64,000 nt of DNA from Lunularia cruciata. Its lineage: Eukaryota > Streptophyta > Marchantiopsida > Lunulariales > Lunulariaceae. How positions within the stretch are numbered: the stretch's first letter is position 1; every line of letters starts with the position of its first letter. Positions 1 to 13,500 of this stretch are shown here, piece by piece. The notes under the pieces were generated by a model, which saw only the letters and a program-made list of their open reading frames with translations, was not told the DNA's origin and did not search any database. The stretch lies in NCBI GenBank assembly GCA_948567375.1, contig OX419760.1, forward strand, positions 38,254,001-38,318,000. The letters are read 5' to 3'. A program made the position numbers and the translations under genes.

Positions 1-1750
1 GTCATTAATTTGGGGAGATGGGTTCTCAAATCGGCCTCCAATTTTTCACATTATGCTCAATTTGCACCAAATCAACCTTGATTTCACCTCCATGTGCTCA
101 ATTCAAACATCTATTGTCTCAAATTAACTCAATTTTCTGAAATCTGGGTAGCATTTCCACACATTGTTTGCCCTACTATCATATTTATAGAAACGCAAGC
201 AAAGCCTCCACCAATGATCCACACAACTAAAGGAGAGTTTTTAGTAATAATGATTAGATACCAATGATCACACCAAGCTTGGAGTTACCACCAGTGTACT
301 CAATTTTTGTTCCCTATCCCCCCTTGACTATCATTTCTTTGATGTAATTAGTTTAGTCTCCACTCAAATCACACTCACCTCGGATCAATCCTCAACTCAA
401 TGATTTGCCAAAAATATGCACCAATTGTAATCAAGCCACACCCACTCTAGCTATGAGACTCTAGTTGACACTCATTGGCCTTTGTACACCATAATCAAGA
501 ACTCAAATACTCAACATCAAGTGAGCTCTTTGGAACTACATTTCAAAGATATACCCCTTTGCTCAACTTGGATCTCTAGCCCTAATGGGACCATTGACCG
601 CCCATTAGACGGTATGAATCATGCAAGTGCAGATGGATCCCATGGTATGATTAGTATCCCTAACACAAAATTTGATTGCCACTAACTAGTCTTTGAGCAA
701 CTACTAATATAACTATGACCACCAAGACTATCACTTCAACATATGAGAAAACTAGCTCGTGCACTACAAATGCTTTTTATAAAACAATTGAAGCCTATGG
801 TGTATTGTAAGCTACAAAATAAGAAGCCTTACCATCTAGTATGTGTGATCTTTCAAGGATAAGAGACCTTAAGAGAAACACAAGAAAGAAACACAAACTT
901 TACAAGGTCATGAAAAATGCTTTTTATAAAAAAATGAAGCCTATGGTGTATTGTAAGCTACAAAATAAGAAGCCTTACCATCTAGTATGTGTGATCTTTC
1001 AAGGATAAGAGACCTTAAGAGAAACACAGGAAAGAAACACAAACTTTACACTCAATCTTGTGATGTTCCAAAGGAGCACCTTTGATTGTATTATTTAGCA
1101 AAGGGAACTTCCCTAAAAGAAGCTCCACCCTTGGATCAGATACATGGATTGGTGACATGTCAACAAGCTCTACTCTTAGATGAGTTGTATGCATGGGTGG
1201 CATGTCAGTTCTAATCCTATCTGGTTGGTCAAACCATCTTTGACTTTAGAAAATCTTCCTATATGAATCTCCAAATTGCTTGGACAAGGTACCATTGGAA
1301 AGCTCTTGATGAGACAAGTTGAGAGGAGGGAAGGCCAGCCTTTCTTTCATTTAGGGCAAAGGGGGAAATGTGCACATTTTTGAGGCCTAATTCATCTATT
1401 TAGGTGTCCAAAATTGACTCTTACGTTTTTAGGCTGTTCTTAGCTCCTACTCTATTAGTAGAAGTACTTTCTTGGTGATACCTCTATATGATCTACTTAA
1501 TCCATTATCTATAAAATCCTCCTAAATGTTAGCAGTCCAATTTTCACCTCTAGATCATATGTCTAGCTATCAATATTATATTTTAAAGCTATTTTTGGCT
1601 CCTACTTGATTCGTAGAAGTGCTCTTTATGTGACACTTCTATCTGATCTACCTAGCCCATCAAACCTAAAATTCTTCTAGATGTTACCAAGTTAATTTTC
1701 ACCTCTAGATAATATATCTAGCTATTGGTATTATAGTATGGTAAGTTCTT
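1..1750. repeat. Left copy of a dispersed repeat family, inverted relative to 54480-57120
   Basis: AT-rich DNA without a credible gene. Read on the complementary strand, several blocks match the right end of the window. About 410-700 matches about 56390-56660 (shared words such as gtgagctctttggaactaca and agccctaatgg). About 1060-1740 matches about 54480-55160 (shared: taccattggaaagctcttga and cctctagatcatatgtctag). About 1-175 matches 56905-57080. Block order is preserved while the spacing differs, so these are two diverged, indel-bearing copies of one long element. No coding domain or terminal repeat was recognised in this copy, and its left edge lies outside the window. Short open frames here, such as 482-685 and 1015-1203, look like chance. 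Confidence 0.75.
768..1051. repeat. Tandem duplication, period 147 bp
   Basis: A segment of about 137 bp starting at 768 is repeated from 915 almost unchanged. Both copies contain gaagcctatggtgtattgta and tctagtatgtgtgatctttc. The few differences are single bases and one short indel in the A-rich start. It lies inside the dispersed repeat and looks like a recent local duplication. Confidence 0.9.
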
Positions 1751-4080
1751 GTACAATCCTTGACAAACATGTTACAATATCCATAGCTCCATAAAACTCC
1801 AAGGCTAAAGGAACAAAGAAGTGACCTTATTACATACCCTTATACTTGGAGACCTTACTTATTGCAACTCTTGTTCCATGGCCATCCAAGAGGATAGATA
1901 ATCATGCCCTCCAAAACTATAATAAATGTAGGTTTGTAACTACAATATTTGTTATTATCACTTGATCATCTCAAACTATATAAAAATCTACCTTAACTTG
2001 TGTTTTCTAAAATAGATACAAATACTCACTCTAGGTAAACTATCTACTTTCTTGTGCCATCGCAAACATCATATTTCTAATTATGTCATGGTAGTTATCA
2101 TTTTTTCTTAAAAAGAGTAACCAGTCATATGGGTCTTATTGAATTTAAGGTATTATGTCTCTCATGAGTAAGAAATGAAGATATAAATGGGTGAATCAAA
2201 TTTATGCAAAACCTCTATCCTTATAGAGAAAGTAACCAACATGAGTCAAAATACCAAAAATATAAGGTTGAACTAGGATCCAAGAGCTTGCACCTTTGCC
2301 AGAGTAGGAGCAAAGATGTGTCATGGTAGCACAAAGAATGGATAGATCATTTAGAAAGGATGTAGAGCTTGTTAAAGGAAGATTAGAAACCTCTTGTCAA
2401 AGTGAAAGGCAAAGAAACAACGCATGGAATGATATCTAACCATCTCTTGTTTGCTATAATAGTACTTGGAGAGAAAAATATCCTTCCTTCACCTCTATCA
2501 CATATACATCTCTAACATTGCCTATCAAGAACCACAAAATGAAAGGAAAGTAAAGGAGCAAAGAGCACCAAACTACCTAAAAGGACTATAGATATAAAGT
2601 CTTCCATATACAGTAGGTTATGCACCATACAAAATTAGCATGATATTTATATGTACAATGGGAGGAAAGCAAAGGGGAAAAGAGTGCCAAAATATCCAAA
2701 TAACACTATAGCTATCAATCATGTCTTCTATAAATAGTACTACAAAATTGATATCTATCCATGTACCAAATATCTATCATACACTCAAAAATTCTTGGAG
2801 TAATGATATCACCAGAGCCTCTCATGATCTTCTTATCAAAGGCTCTCAAACATAAAAGGAAGGGTGGAGAAAGATATATTATGAAAATTAGGTAGGTTGG
2901 TTGATGAACAATATTAGAAGAGAGTATACCAAATGCTACTATGAATCCTTTAGTAGAAGAAGATCATCTACAAAAGGAACCTATATGCACTCCAAGAATC
3001 CATAGACTATCTATAGATTTAGTACACCCCTTTGGTATTTAGAAGTAAAGAAGAATACCTAAGGAATATCTTACACCTTGACTCTCAAGTCTAAAAAATG
3101 AAGTTCAATAATCAAATGGTCAAAAGCTTGCCTAATTTGGTCTACAATATGCATGGTGTACACCAAAGAAATAAAGAAATAAACCATGGCAACAAAAGGC
3201 CCCAAAAATCTTTGTAGTGTACATGTGCTTTACTAAAGAACATTAACTCTCTCATGTGAGAATCATTAATAAGAGTAAAGAAAAGAAGGAAAATTATAGG
3301 AAGGACGGTACATAAGAAATAAGACCCGCAAAGGATCCACTAGCTTCCCTAAACTCTCCAAAGATAAATGCACATAAGATGAGATATTATTAAAAACATT
3401 CTCCACATCCACATCTAGTACAATACACTTTTATTGGATTTCTAATGGTGATATAATGCAAAAATATACAACCACAACCGCCTAAACAAGCCATTACCTA
3501 ATGCTCTAAAGTGAGTTTAAACTCTTTTGCATAATTTTGTATATGCGTAAAGTGAAAACATTTAGATGCCACAAATAAAGGATGAATTAACTTAGTTTCC
3601 ATGTATATATGATTGACCTGAAAATTAAAAGAATATTTCAAGAGAAATTATCTTATGACATTTCTACTTTGTTAAAGGACTCCATCACTTGAATTCCCAA
3701 GCAATTTGGCTAAGTTAAGATTATATGGAACTTCACTCTAATACTTGCTGATACGATCTCATACGGTCATTAACTCGAGTAAATCACAGGTGTTTACTAT
3801 GTCCACTATAATACCGTGCTCTTCCTTTTACCTCATCTTCTATTGATAGTATAGATGTATATAAGGAGAGATTGCAATGTACACGCATGTCCTGCACGCA
3901 GGATTAAATTTCTCAAGCAAGAAGAACATAGGAAAGATAAAACCAAACTATTTCCGAGAACAGTAAGATTCTTTCCTCACAAGGGAATATATCCAGTCAC
4001 CAGTGGGAACGTTTTTCGTTCCTGCAAGAGCAACGATCGCAGGCACTCTGATTTGATCCAGTGTTGATTTTGGGCATCGA
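1751..4080. other. AT-rich gene-free stretch
   Basis: No coding region with recognisable domains, no RNA gene and no bounded element was found. The sequence is AT-rich, has frequent stops in all frames and resembles decayed repeat DNA. From about 3.75 kb base composition changes toward that of the gene island. Confidence 0.5.
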
Positions 4081-5713
4081 ATCTTCAACATGGCAAACAG
4101 CGCGGGATCTGGAAGATTGAGAAAACTCAGTCACACGGCACTAGTTTCAAGCACGACAAACCAACGTAAATTTGATTCTGAATCCTTCTTATTCCGACCC
4201 CCTGAAGATATTTACTGCACTAGACCAGATAGATAGACCACTAAAGAGAGAGATATAGACCAGTTAACGATCCCGGTTAACTGCTTAACTGCTTCTTCTG
4301 ACCGTTGCATTAAGAGCCCTATCTCGAAACGTATGCGGGCTACTCTATGCAACCCTTCCTTTCTTCAAAGTCCAGACAAGAAGATTCGTTGAGTAGTGAA
4401 GCGCTTGAAAGAGCGCCAACTTCGCCAGGCGCTTTTGGCAGAGTGGGAGCTCGTGGAAGCTTTGGTGCTTCATCTACTCTATCACGGTAAGGTCGGGGGG
4501 GTTTTCCCCACAGTAGGGATTTTCCCCAGGCTGGGATTAATCACCACCGGGGTAGAGTCTTCTATAGAAAGTCCTAAACCACCTTGCAAACGACAGAGGG
4601 CCACTGTCGACAGAAGCTCCTCGTCCGTACCTCTGCCCGAACCGGAATCGTCTCCATGTTATTCAGCTGTTAAGACCAGCAGCGTACTACCACGTAGGAT
4701 CCACGTAGGCATGAATCTCTCGCCAGTTGAGAAAGGCTCGGGAATGAGGGCAGCTCATCCAGGGAACTGGCCTCTGGGGATGAGTATGGACCTACGTGGC
4801 CTTGAAGGAGTCGGTGGAAAGGGACCAGTTTTGAAATCGCCGATCCGAGGTGGCAGTATGATGGTATCGCATCGCCAGAGATATCCCACAACAGTCACGA
4901 TATGGGATATAGGTGTAGACGTGTACAGGAAACCCAGGAACTTGGGAGAAGTAGCTGGATATCATCATGGGCAACAACACAGTTGATTCAGCTCATTTGG
5001 ACATTGCGTCTTTGTAGTTCGATCGAGGTCCCACCTCGCCGAGTTTTGAATCACATCAGTCGAATCACAGCGCAGCGGTTGTGTTGTAAGCTGGGGAATT
5101 GCAACTGTGCAATTATTGAACTAAGGGTTTCTTCCGCTCCGCTTTCTTTGCTCGGCGAGGAAAGCAAAGCAGGGCAGAGCCGGGCTACGATGCTACTCAT
5201 CGGCCTCCTCAGCTCGGAGTGATGAGTGCATGATGGAAATGAAATTGATAGGTGATATGGTAAACCTCAGTGGAATAGATTGCAGTGCTTCGTCTGCGAA
5301 TGAGTGAGGTTACAGACGTTGAGTCTTCTTTGAGTTGTAGGCATGGTGGAGGGAGAGATCTGGTGCAGGTCATCTTGTGCGAGAGCACTTTAGGGCACTG
5401 TACTTCACTGAGGGGAAGGAAGGGAAAAAAGAAAGAAAGAAGTGAATTCACGTACGACAAGAGTGGACCTGACATAGCCAATCAGAATCACCCTGGGGTT
5501 ATCTGCCGCTCAGTGAAAGTAAACCTGCAGCTTGTTGTTGTTGTTACGTCTCGGTTGCTCTCGGTTTGGACTATCTAAGTCTGGTTTGGTTCTCGGTAGG
5601 AAAGGAAGTACTCCTGGACGGGAGAAGAAGAGAAGATTTCCTTAGACAGATTGGGGTGGGGTGTGGGTCTTGCTGCAACCCAACCGGTCTGTCTCTACTG
5701 TTGTCGAGACAAA
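4081..5713. other. Upstream region of the carrier gene with an unexplained open stretch
   Basis: This stretch precedes the carrier gene on the + strand and probably holds its promoter and 5' leader. A + strand frame is open from about 4396 to 4986 (196 codons), but its first in-frame ATG is only at 4711, leaving 91 codons. The translation is rich in Ser, Pro and Gly and I do not recognise it. It could be a leader ORF, an exon of an unmodelled transcript, or chance in a locally GC-rich stretch. No promoter element is claimed. Confidence 0.3.
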
Positions 5714-8700
5714 ATGGTGGAGGTGGCTGATGTTTCTACTACTAGCACTGCCATTGCCTGTCCTTCTACTACCTGTGGTCGAGTAGGGAGTTGTAGAGGA
5801 AGTGGGAACGAGAAACTTGCTGTTCATCATGTGATTCAGAAGTGGGGCGGCTCTGCAGGAGAGATGGCGAAAGCAGTGGAGTTTAACATTGGCAGGAGAT
5901 TTAAGGATGCGCACCATTTTATGGTGGATTTGACGACAACAGGAAGGAATGTGACGAAAGATCTGGAGAAATTTCGGACTTGGGTGTGTGAGGAAAGGGT
6001 GGGAAATCAGGGAAAGTTGAGTTTCAGGACTATGAACAGGAAGGGAAAGCCTCAAGCTGCGTTCGTGGCGAGCACGAGCTCTTCTTTACCTCATTCTGCC
6101 TTTTTAGCCTCTACTGCGGCCAGCTTAGGGAGTATGAAATGGCGGAGACATGGATTGTCTGAAGCTCTGGACGGGAGCGTGAATTGCCTCAGTGTAACCC
6201 AACTGTTGAAGCACCCTATCGCTATAGTGAGTTTAGTACCCAAGGAGATATCATTATTTTTGGCTGGAGCTGTAGCAGGCGCCGCTGCCAAAACTGTCAC
6301 TGCCCCACTGGACCGTGTGAAGCTTCTGATGCAGGTAGGTACATAGAGCGTTTCTATATCTACTCACGGATGTTTTAATGTAGACATTTCGTGACATTTC
6401 GTTGAGGGTCTGCGTGGAGACTGGAATTCCTGAACGGGGAGGAAGAATGGTAGGGTGGCCTGACTGCTTGTGAAGAGAAATACTGTTATGCGTACTTGGA
6501 GTACTTTTGGTATATACGACAGAAGAGTTGGTTCTTATAACATTCCACATAGCGAGCGTCGTCTTGTCGACCCTAGTCTCACTTCTCCTATTTGTTGTCT
6601 TCCCTTACAATGGGAAGATGTACGATGGAGAAAATTGATTGACCTACTTGAGAATTTTGTCCTTGTTCCAACCCGCAGTCGAGGTGCAGCCTGTGAAGGT
6701 TGTCCTTGGAAGAATATCTGGCTAGAGGCTAGAAGTTTAACTCCGGACCATTTTCAGGTACATGGCGTACAGGCAGCTCAAGCTGGCATAAAAAAGGGAA
6801 TAGGCTTCATTGAGGTATGGCTCCAGATTGGCTCTTTGATTGCATGCTTCATTTTCTCGTTATGTTTGCGTTAAGACACTCCAGAGCTCTACCCAGAATA
6901 TCAAGGTATGCTGGTGTCCGAGGTTTGATATTTACTGTCTGTGATTTACAGTTTATGCTTGCGCTTTCTGTCCTGCATTTCACGTCCAATGAAGTAATCC
7001 CTTTGTGGAGTGCTGTCGTCTTTTGTTTTAGCTGAGTTGGCTCATTGGTGAATGTTGACTTTGCACCAGGCCATCATGAGAATTGGAACAGAAGAAGGAG
7101 TCAAGGGCTACTGGAGAGGGAACCTTCCTCAGGTGCATGCCATCTCAAAGTTTCGCTGGGAAGTTTAAATTCATTAAAATAAAATTTACAGTCGAACAGT
7201 CCTAGTTGGTCTGTCAGTCCTAGAATGTCCAGCGATTTCTCTAATCCCTGTATGTATTACTTGTCATTACAGGTCATCCGTGTAATCCCTTACAGTGCCG
7301 TCCAGCTTTTTGCATACGAAACTTACAAGGTAAGCTGATAGTAACACTTCAGTGTGGATCTCACTCCTCCATTGGTGCATCAGATGAAAGAAAATAATTA
7401 GGGATAGCGTAAAGAATACGACTTAATGTCAGGAGTTGGGGGAGAGAACCTACAATCCGATAGTCACGTGGAAGAACATTCGCATTTCAACCTCGGTTTG
7501 AACAAAAGCACTTCCGCTCTGTAAACATGGTTCCAAAGTTCACAAGTTGCAGGGGGTTTCGAATTTTCCACATCTCTCCTTTGAGTGCGTGGTGAGACTT
7601 ACCTGGAATTGTTTCTCTCAGAGTCTTTTGCGAGGCAACAATGAGGAGCTCCCTGTTTTGAGTAGGCTAGCAGCCGGGGCATGTGCAGGGATGACTTCAA
7701 CTTTGGTGAGAGTTCTTGCTGGAACAGCAAAATTTTCCTTTGAGCCTCCAATACGTACTTCGCATTCATTTGCCTCTCATCCACTGATCGTTTGCTTTGC
7801 TTCCAGTGCGGTAGACACTAACCACTTTGTCTTTTCTGAATTTAAACAGGTTACTTATCCTCTGGATGTTCTCCGTCTTCGAATGGCGATTGACCCAGCC
7901 TCCAAGACAATGAGTAAGGTACATTTCTATTACTTCATTATTGGCCTGCTATCCTATCCAGTCACCATGACCCAAGAAGTCCAATGTTTGACACTAGATT
8001 TTATTCTCACATATTCTGACGACCTTGCAGGTTGCTCTGGGCATGATGAAAGAGGAAGGTTTTGCCGCCTTCTACAGGGGTTTAGGGCCATCTCTTTTTG
8101 GCATTGCTCCATACATCGCATTAAACTTCTGCGTTTTTGACTTGTACGTATTCTGCTCGAGTTCAGTTAAAGCACCTACTGAGAGATTAGTTTCTGAATC
8201 AAAAGCTTTGATTCTAGGACGGTAACGACTCTCTCCACTCTTCATTATTTTAAACTTTTGGCAACCTCTTTGGTTCGTCGTCTATGTGACGATGCAGGGT
8301 CAAGAAATCACTGCCAGAAGATATCAAGAAAAGGCCCGAAGCTTCTTTTCTTACAGCCTTAGCATCAGCCACACTGGCAACTGCTGTATGCTATCCTCTT
8401 GACACAGTTCGACGACAGCTGCAAATGCGGGGAACTCCATTTACAAGTGTTGCTGACGCTATTCCAGGTAGAGTTTTCCCTATGGTCGCTAATGCTTCAG
8501 CTTTTTCTTACCAGAACATTGTTGAAAGTGGAGCAGTCTGGCTGGTTCACATAGAACTGTTTAGTCAAACAAAGGTATTACCTTTATAGTTCCTTTTGGC
8601 TTATGCTTCTTCGCTAATCGCTGTGCCATAGGTAAATGCATTTGAAACCATGAACAAGCTTTAAACAGCAAAGATGGCTGATGAACTGTAGATCTTCATT

Positions 8701-9160
8701 CCGTTTACCAAATTTCAACAACGTTAGAAAGAAATGATTTCTTTGTGCAGGTATCATTGCCCGAGACGGGTTTGTTGGCCTGTATCGAGGATTTCTTCCC
8801 AATGCATTAAAAAATCTCCCGAACAACAGGTAAGCAATCAATATACGTACGTCTGGTTCTTGAGGCTGTCTGTTCGCAGTTGCTACCTAAATCACTGCTT
8901 AGGGGACCTGATTGTGTTCTTGGCAGATTTACAGATTTTTTCGGCTCGCCTCGCTTCATATGGAGATAAATTATTTTATTTTGACGTTAGGCAGGCCAAT
9001 TTATAGAATATATGTTTGATCATATCTTCTTGTGCATGGAACTCTTGATCGCAGTATTCGTCTCACCACGTTTGATGCTGCCAAAAACTTGATCAGTGTA
9101 AGTCAGGGCGAATACGACAAACTTGTGAAAGATCAACAAGATTCTACCCATACCTCGTAA
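5714..9160 (+). CDS. Adenine nucleotide carrier of the mitochondrial carrier family, TAAC-like
   Basis: Exons: 5714-6334, 6758-6814, 7070-7132, 7273-7329, 7622-7705, 7850-7918, 8031-8143, 8298-8467, 8751-8829, 9055-9160; all introns GT-AG, phases consistent, 472 aa. The start is the first ATG of the frame, in good context (aaaATGG). Three carrier repeats each carry the PxDxxRK-type motif: APLDRVKLL near residue 197, YPLDVLRLR near 297 and YPLDTVRRQ near 387. The C-terminal third (GIAPYIALNFCVFDLVKKSLP, split by an intron, and the LYRGFLPNALKNLPN region) is typical of plant thylakoid/envelope ADP,ATP carriers (Arabidopsis TAAC, At5g01500 family), which exchange ATP and ADP across plastid membranes. 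An N-terminal extension of about 180 residues precedes the first repeat; part of it may be a targeting sequence, though it is not a classic transit peptide. Family is certain, plastid location is inferred. Confidence 0.93.
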
Positions 9161-10575
9161 GATCAGATTTAAATCAATTTTACACACGGAAGGATGAATT
9201 ATTTGCCTTTCCTCACACATTGTATACTATGAGTTTTTAGTGCAGATCTTGATAGAGATCATCGGATGAGAGTTTAGTTAGTCTTAATCACACCAATTTT
9301 TAGTTAATCTCCGCATCATCGACACTGATGTAAGTTTTGATCCTATCAGAGAGCCAATCTTCAACCACTAGTAGTAGACACATTCTTTGGATCACCGTGA
9401 ATCCTTCTCACTTGTCAATGTAAAGTAGAATTAGTGTAAGTTCTGCAAACCAAGCTGACCTAGTATTTCCACCCCTTATTCATCTATCCCGGACAGTTAA
9501 CCGTAGCAAACAGTCTGCTTCGGACCAACTTTTACTTTACCAAACCCCGCGAAAAGATCTGGTGATTAATTCAAACAGAGATGTAACTTCCAGGGGTTCT
9601 CACGAATTGATCCTTTTGTTGGTGATCCTTTTGTTGCATACTATGTGTACCAAGTAATTGCTTGGAATGACCATGGAATTGTTAGATGCCTTAATTAATA
9701 AAGTGGGACGATTCAATAGGAACAGATGGTTTTCAAAGTGGTGATATGTTCTGGCAGTCTTTATGATATCACACAAAGTGTTAATCAACATTGTTTCATT
9801 TTCCCGAAAGTGTAGAAGAACATCGTCCTCGGTTATCTGCTAACCATGTTACAACTTTAGTTAGTGGACTGTAGTTTGTTTCTTTACATGTGGCAAACAC
9901 AGTCTATTCCAACGTGCACACTCTGGTTGCTGACTTGGAGATATTAGTAGCGTCCACTCATTTGGGCGATGAACTGTGCAGCAGCTTGGAGACTATGGAA
10001 GCTTCTGTAAATTTGGATAACTCTTGCCGAGCCTCCGATTGCTGACTTGGAGACATTGGTAGCGTCCACTCATTTGGGCGCTGAACTGTGCAGCAACTTA
10101 GAGACTATGGAAGCTTCTGTTAATTTGGATAACCCTTGCCGAGCCTCCGATCATTAGAAGCCAAGGAAAAATCAACGTAATCAAAATACAAATTCGGTTA
10201 CAAGCTACGAGATAACGTTCAAGAAATTCAGTGCCATTTGTTGACAAAAATCCTTTCACATTGTTTTCATGCCAACAGAAACCGCTTTTACTAGATGGAA
10301 AATCTAGATTTTGCATATGGTTGTCAAGAACGTGAAGTGTCTCCGTCACCATCTGCCAGACACCCAACCGGTAGTTGAGTCAGCTTGAAAGATCCCCGTA
10401 GCTTGAACATTTGGTTCATGTATCGAATGGGTTGTAGACTGACAAATTCAACATTATCTGCAAGCACATCCAACAGACAACCCCTCTATCTGCATTCACC
10501 GAAAATGTTAAGCGATGGTGCGCTGTTCGTCTATTAAAACTTCACTCCATAAAAGGAGTTCCGGTTTCAAAAAAC
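9161..10575. other. Intergenic region between convergent carrier and LAP genes
   Basis: The carrier (+) and leucine aminopeptidase (-) genes converge here, so both 3' UTRs lie in this 1.4 kb. Apart from the tandem repeat at 9929-10152 I see no gene or bounded element. Confidence 0.6.
9929..10152. repeat. Two-copy tandem repeat, period 112 bp
   Basis: Copy 1 (9929-10040) and copy 2 (10041-10152) abut exactly and differ at only a handful of bases; both contain gcgtccactcatttgggcg and ttgccgagcctccgat. No open reading frame or domain is associated. It is probably a recent intergenic duplication. Confidence 0.93.
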
Positions 10576-13500
10576 TTAGGATGAAGAATGTTTCACCACC
10601 CAGTTCAAAAGGGTAGCTACAGCAAATCCGGTTGCACCCTTCTTCTCGTTACTCCACACGGGTCCGGCAATATCTAAGTGCGCCCAAGCTATATTTTCAT
10701 CTACAAACTGCAATGAACAACAACCAACGCAGTTGTGTAAGACTCAAAGACAAGATGAATATTCTGCCGGGAGACGGTGATCTAAGAGATGAAACCAAGA
10801 TAGATTCCGGGGTATCTCTGTTTACCTGCTTGAGAAAGAGGGCAGCAGTTATCGAACCACCAGGACGTCCACCTGTGTTTACCATATCGGCAATGGGAGA
10901 CTTCATCATTTCCCAGTAACTATCCTCCATAGGCATCCTCCACAACTTCTCTCCTGCAGATTGTGACGCAGAAGAAAGCTCCTCGGCCAGGTCGTCATTC
11001 GGAGTAAACATCCCTGTAATCATAAACGTGAGTACAGTATCCATCATCAACTTTACCAAACCATGGGAGGGTGTGACGTTTCAGAGACTATGTGTAAGAC
11101 CTTCACTCAATATTAGGTACTTCACCAGATCCAACCATGCCTAAGTTATAGAAGCGCTGCAAGAGATACATTAACTCTTCTTACGACTGTACTTAAGCTA
11201 TTTTACATGCTCAATACCTCCGATATCATTTCCGAGGGCGATAATGCAGGCTCCTGTCAAAGTTGCGAGATCCACAATCTGCAAGACCCGGGTGTTAAGT
11301 TTACTTTCAAATTAGGTAGAACAGAGTAGAAGAACTTCTAAGGTGGAAAACATGGATGAACTTCGTGAAAGATATTGAAGGCAAAACTCAAACTCGTGGC
11401 AAACGCACCTTGTCTACTTTGAGATTGCAAGCATAGACAAGAGCATCAGCCAAAGTAAGTCGGCCTTCAGCATCCGTGTTGTTCACCTGCAGGCCATACT
11501 TGGTGTTAGCTCCCTTATTTGATCGATAAGTAACCAAGGATTGACGAAACCATCATACCTACTGCAGTTAGAGAAAGAAATGGCACAACAAAGTAGGCAG
11601 AACATGAAACAGCTTAATATTCAGCCTCCCTACCTCAATCGTCTTTCCGTTGGATGCAGTCAGAATATCACCAGGTCTCATTCCACCTCCGCTAATCATG
11701 TTCTCACAAGCAGCCACGATGAAGTTGACCTGCAGAGGACGATACCAGAAAGTAGATTCAATGGCTTACGAATTTCGTACATTTCCACAGGAGAACCGTC
11801 TATGGATGCGAAATGTGACAATAAACGCATGTTAATAGCTCCGAACGTTTGAAGCTTTAGGAAAATCGTTGGTTGTCATGCAGTTTACTATCTTCTGACA
11901 TAAATGGAACTACTTTCCAAGCCTATGTGGGGAAGATTGTCGTGCCTCAACTCCAAGGGGTTTAATAGCAGCTACTGCTTTGGCTGCACCGATTGTCGCT
12001 GCGGCACCACCCATATCGAATTTCATCAATTCGATCATAGATCCAGGTCCAGTCTTCAAGTTGTAACCCCCACTGTCAGGACGAGGGACCTCAACATCAA
12101 TACACAATTTCGTATCGAAATCCACAAGGGTCTTAAGAATGAAAGGCTTCCCGACTGCCTTTGGGATAAAAGCCGCATCTTCACTAGTTCGTACATTTCA
12201 GTCCCTTGATGAGGGCTGTCTTTCAGGAGTGCTGGTAATGTAAGATAGAATCATCTTGAACTACGTGAGTCAAATTGAGAAATTAAGTTGCTGTCTGTAG
12301 AGACGCAGGATATGATGACCCTCAGGGAACGCCAGGCGGGGGGGAGCGATATGATTGAAAGTTGCAAACCTGTCAAAGGTGAGTCCCTTCCCCACAATAG
12401 CAATCTTCGTCTTCACATCTCCTGTAGGTGGCTTATACTGAATGTGAATGAATTTCGGGGGGTTTGTGGAAGCTGCCGAAACTCCAAGATATGACCCCAT
12501 CTTGAGTTCTTTACAGGCCTCTTCATCCAATATTTTTACGTTAAGCACATCACTAAATTCTGCACCTAGATTTTCAGCCTCATCTGCCATTACACCTGCA
12601 GCAGGAACAAAACAAACATCATGTATGTGGTTGAGACACCACGACTCGGAGCAATGTCAGCCTATGCAACATGTTCTGAGTTGATCATAACCGTTATGCA
12701 GTTAAATTTCTAACTCATTCACAGCCCTCTCTGGAAAACAATACAGGACTTACTTGGGATGAGAACATTGGGGGGTGCGTTTACAAGCTGTTTGGCAAGA
12801 ATCACACCAGCAGCCACTTTCACTGTTTGGTCAATCTTATCAGCGAGGTCGGCTCCAGACCCAAGTCCTACGATCTCCAAGCTCTGCAGTGAGGGTTTCT
12901 TCCCCTCAGCCTTGAACCTAGTGTCTTCGAAAAGCCCGAGGATGACCCCTGCATGGACACATAGAGGATACCTCCTATCAGCCAAACTCCAGCAACTAGG
13001 CAATCCTTGCTTGAATTAGAAGAGCAATAAATATCGCATTTAGCTCAAGTAAATCAAGCTTTTGACAGACCGGATGCGATTGCAGATGCAGCCGACACCT
13101 TTGCTTCAGAAGAAAGATCAGGGGCGTTAGCTACCAGGACCGCTGTAGACTTTGCCTGTACAGTCTTAGCAGTGCTCGCAGCGTTCTCTCCCAAGCTTTT
13201 CCAGGTTTTATAGTAGACTGCCTTTACTGGCCCCAGCCCTACAAATGCTACTCTCTTGAAACCATGTCCAGAGACACGGGCTGTCGAGGACTGCCCAGCT
13301 TTCCCAGAAAAGTCTTCCTCCACAACAATGTCTCTCAATATACCACCCAAGGCACCATCCAACTTCTTCAATGCCCCATCTTCGAAGACTCCGTTCACAT
13401 CTTTGCCAAATCCACCAGCGAAGATGCCCACTACCAAAATGTCCCCTTTCCACTCTGTCACTTGACTTTCGGTGGCGCTGATCGCAATCTGCGTGCAACA

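Noticed and set aside
4396-4986. Resemblance of the open stretch to TOPLESS-type corepressors (words such as MSMD and IWDIG).
   Set aside because: Only isolated short words match, spacing is wrong and no WD repeats follow.
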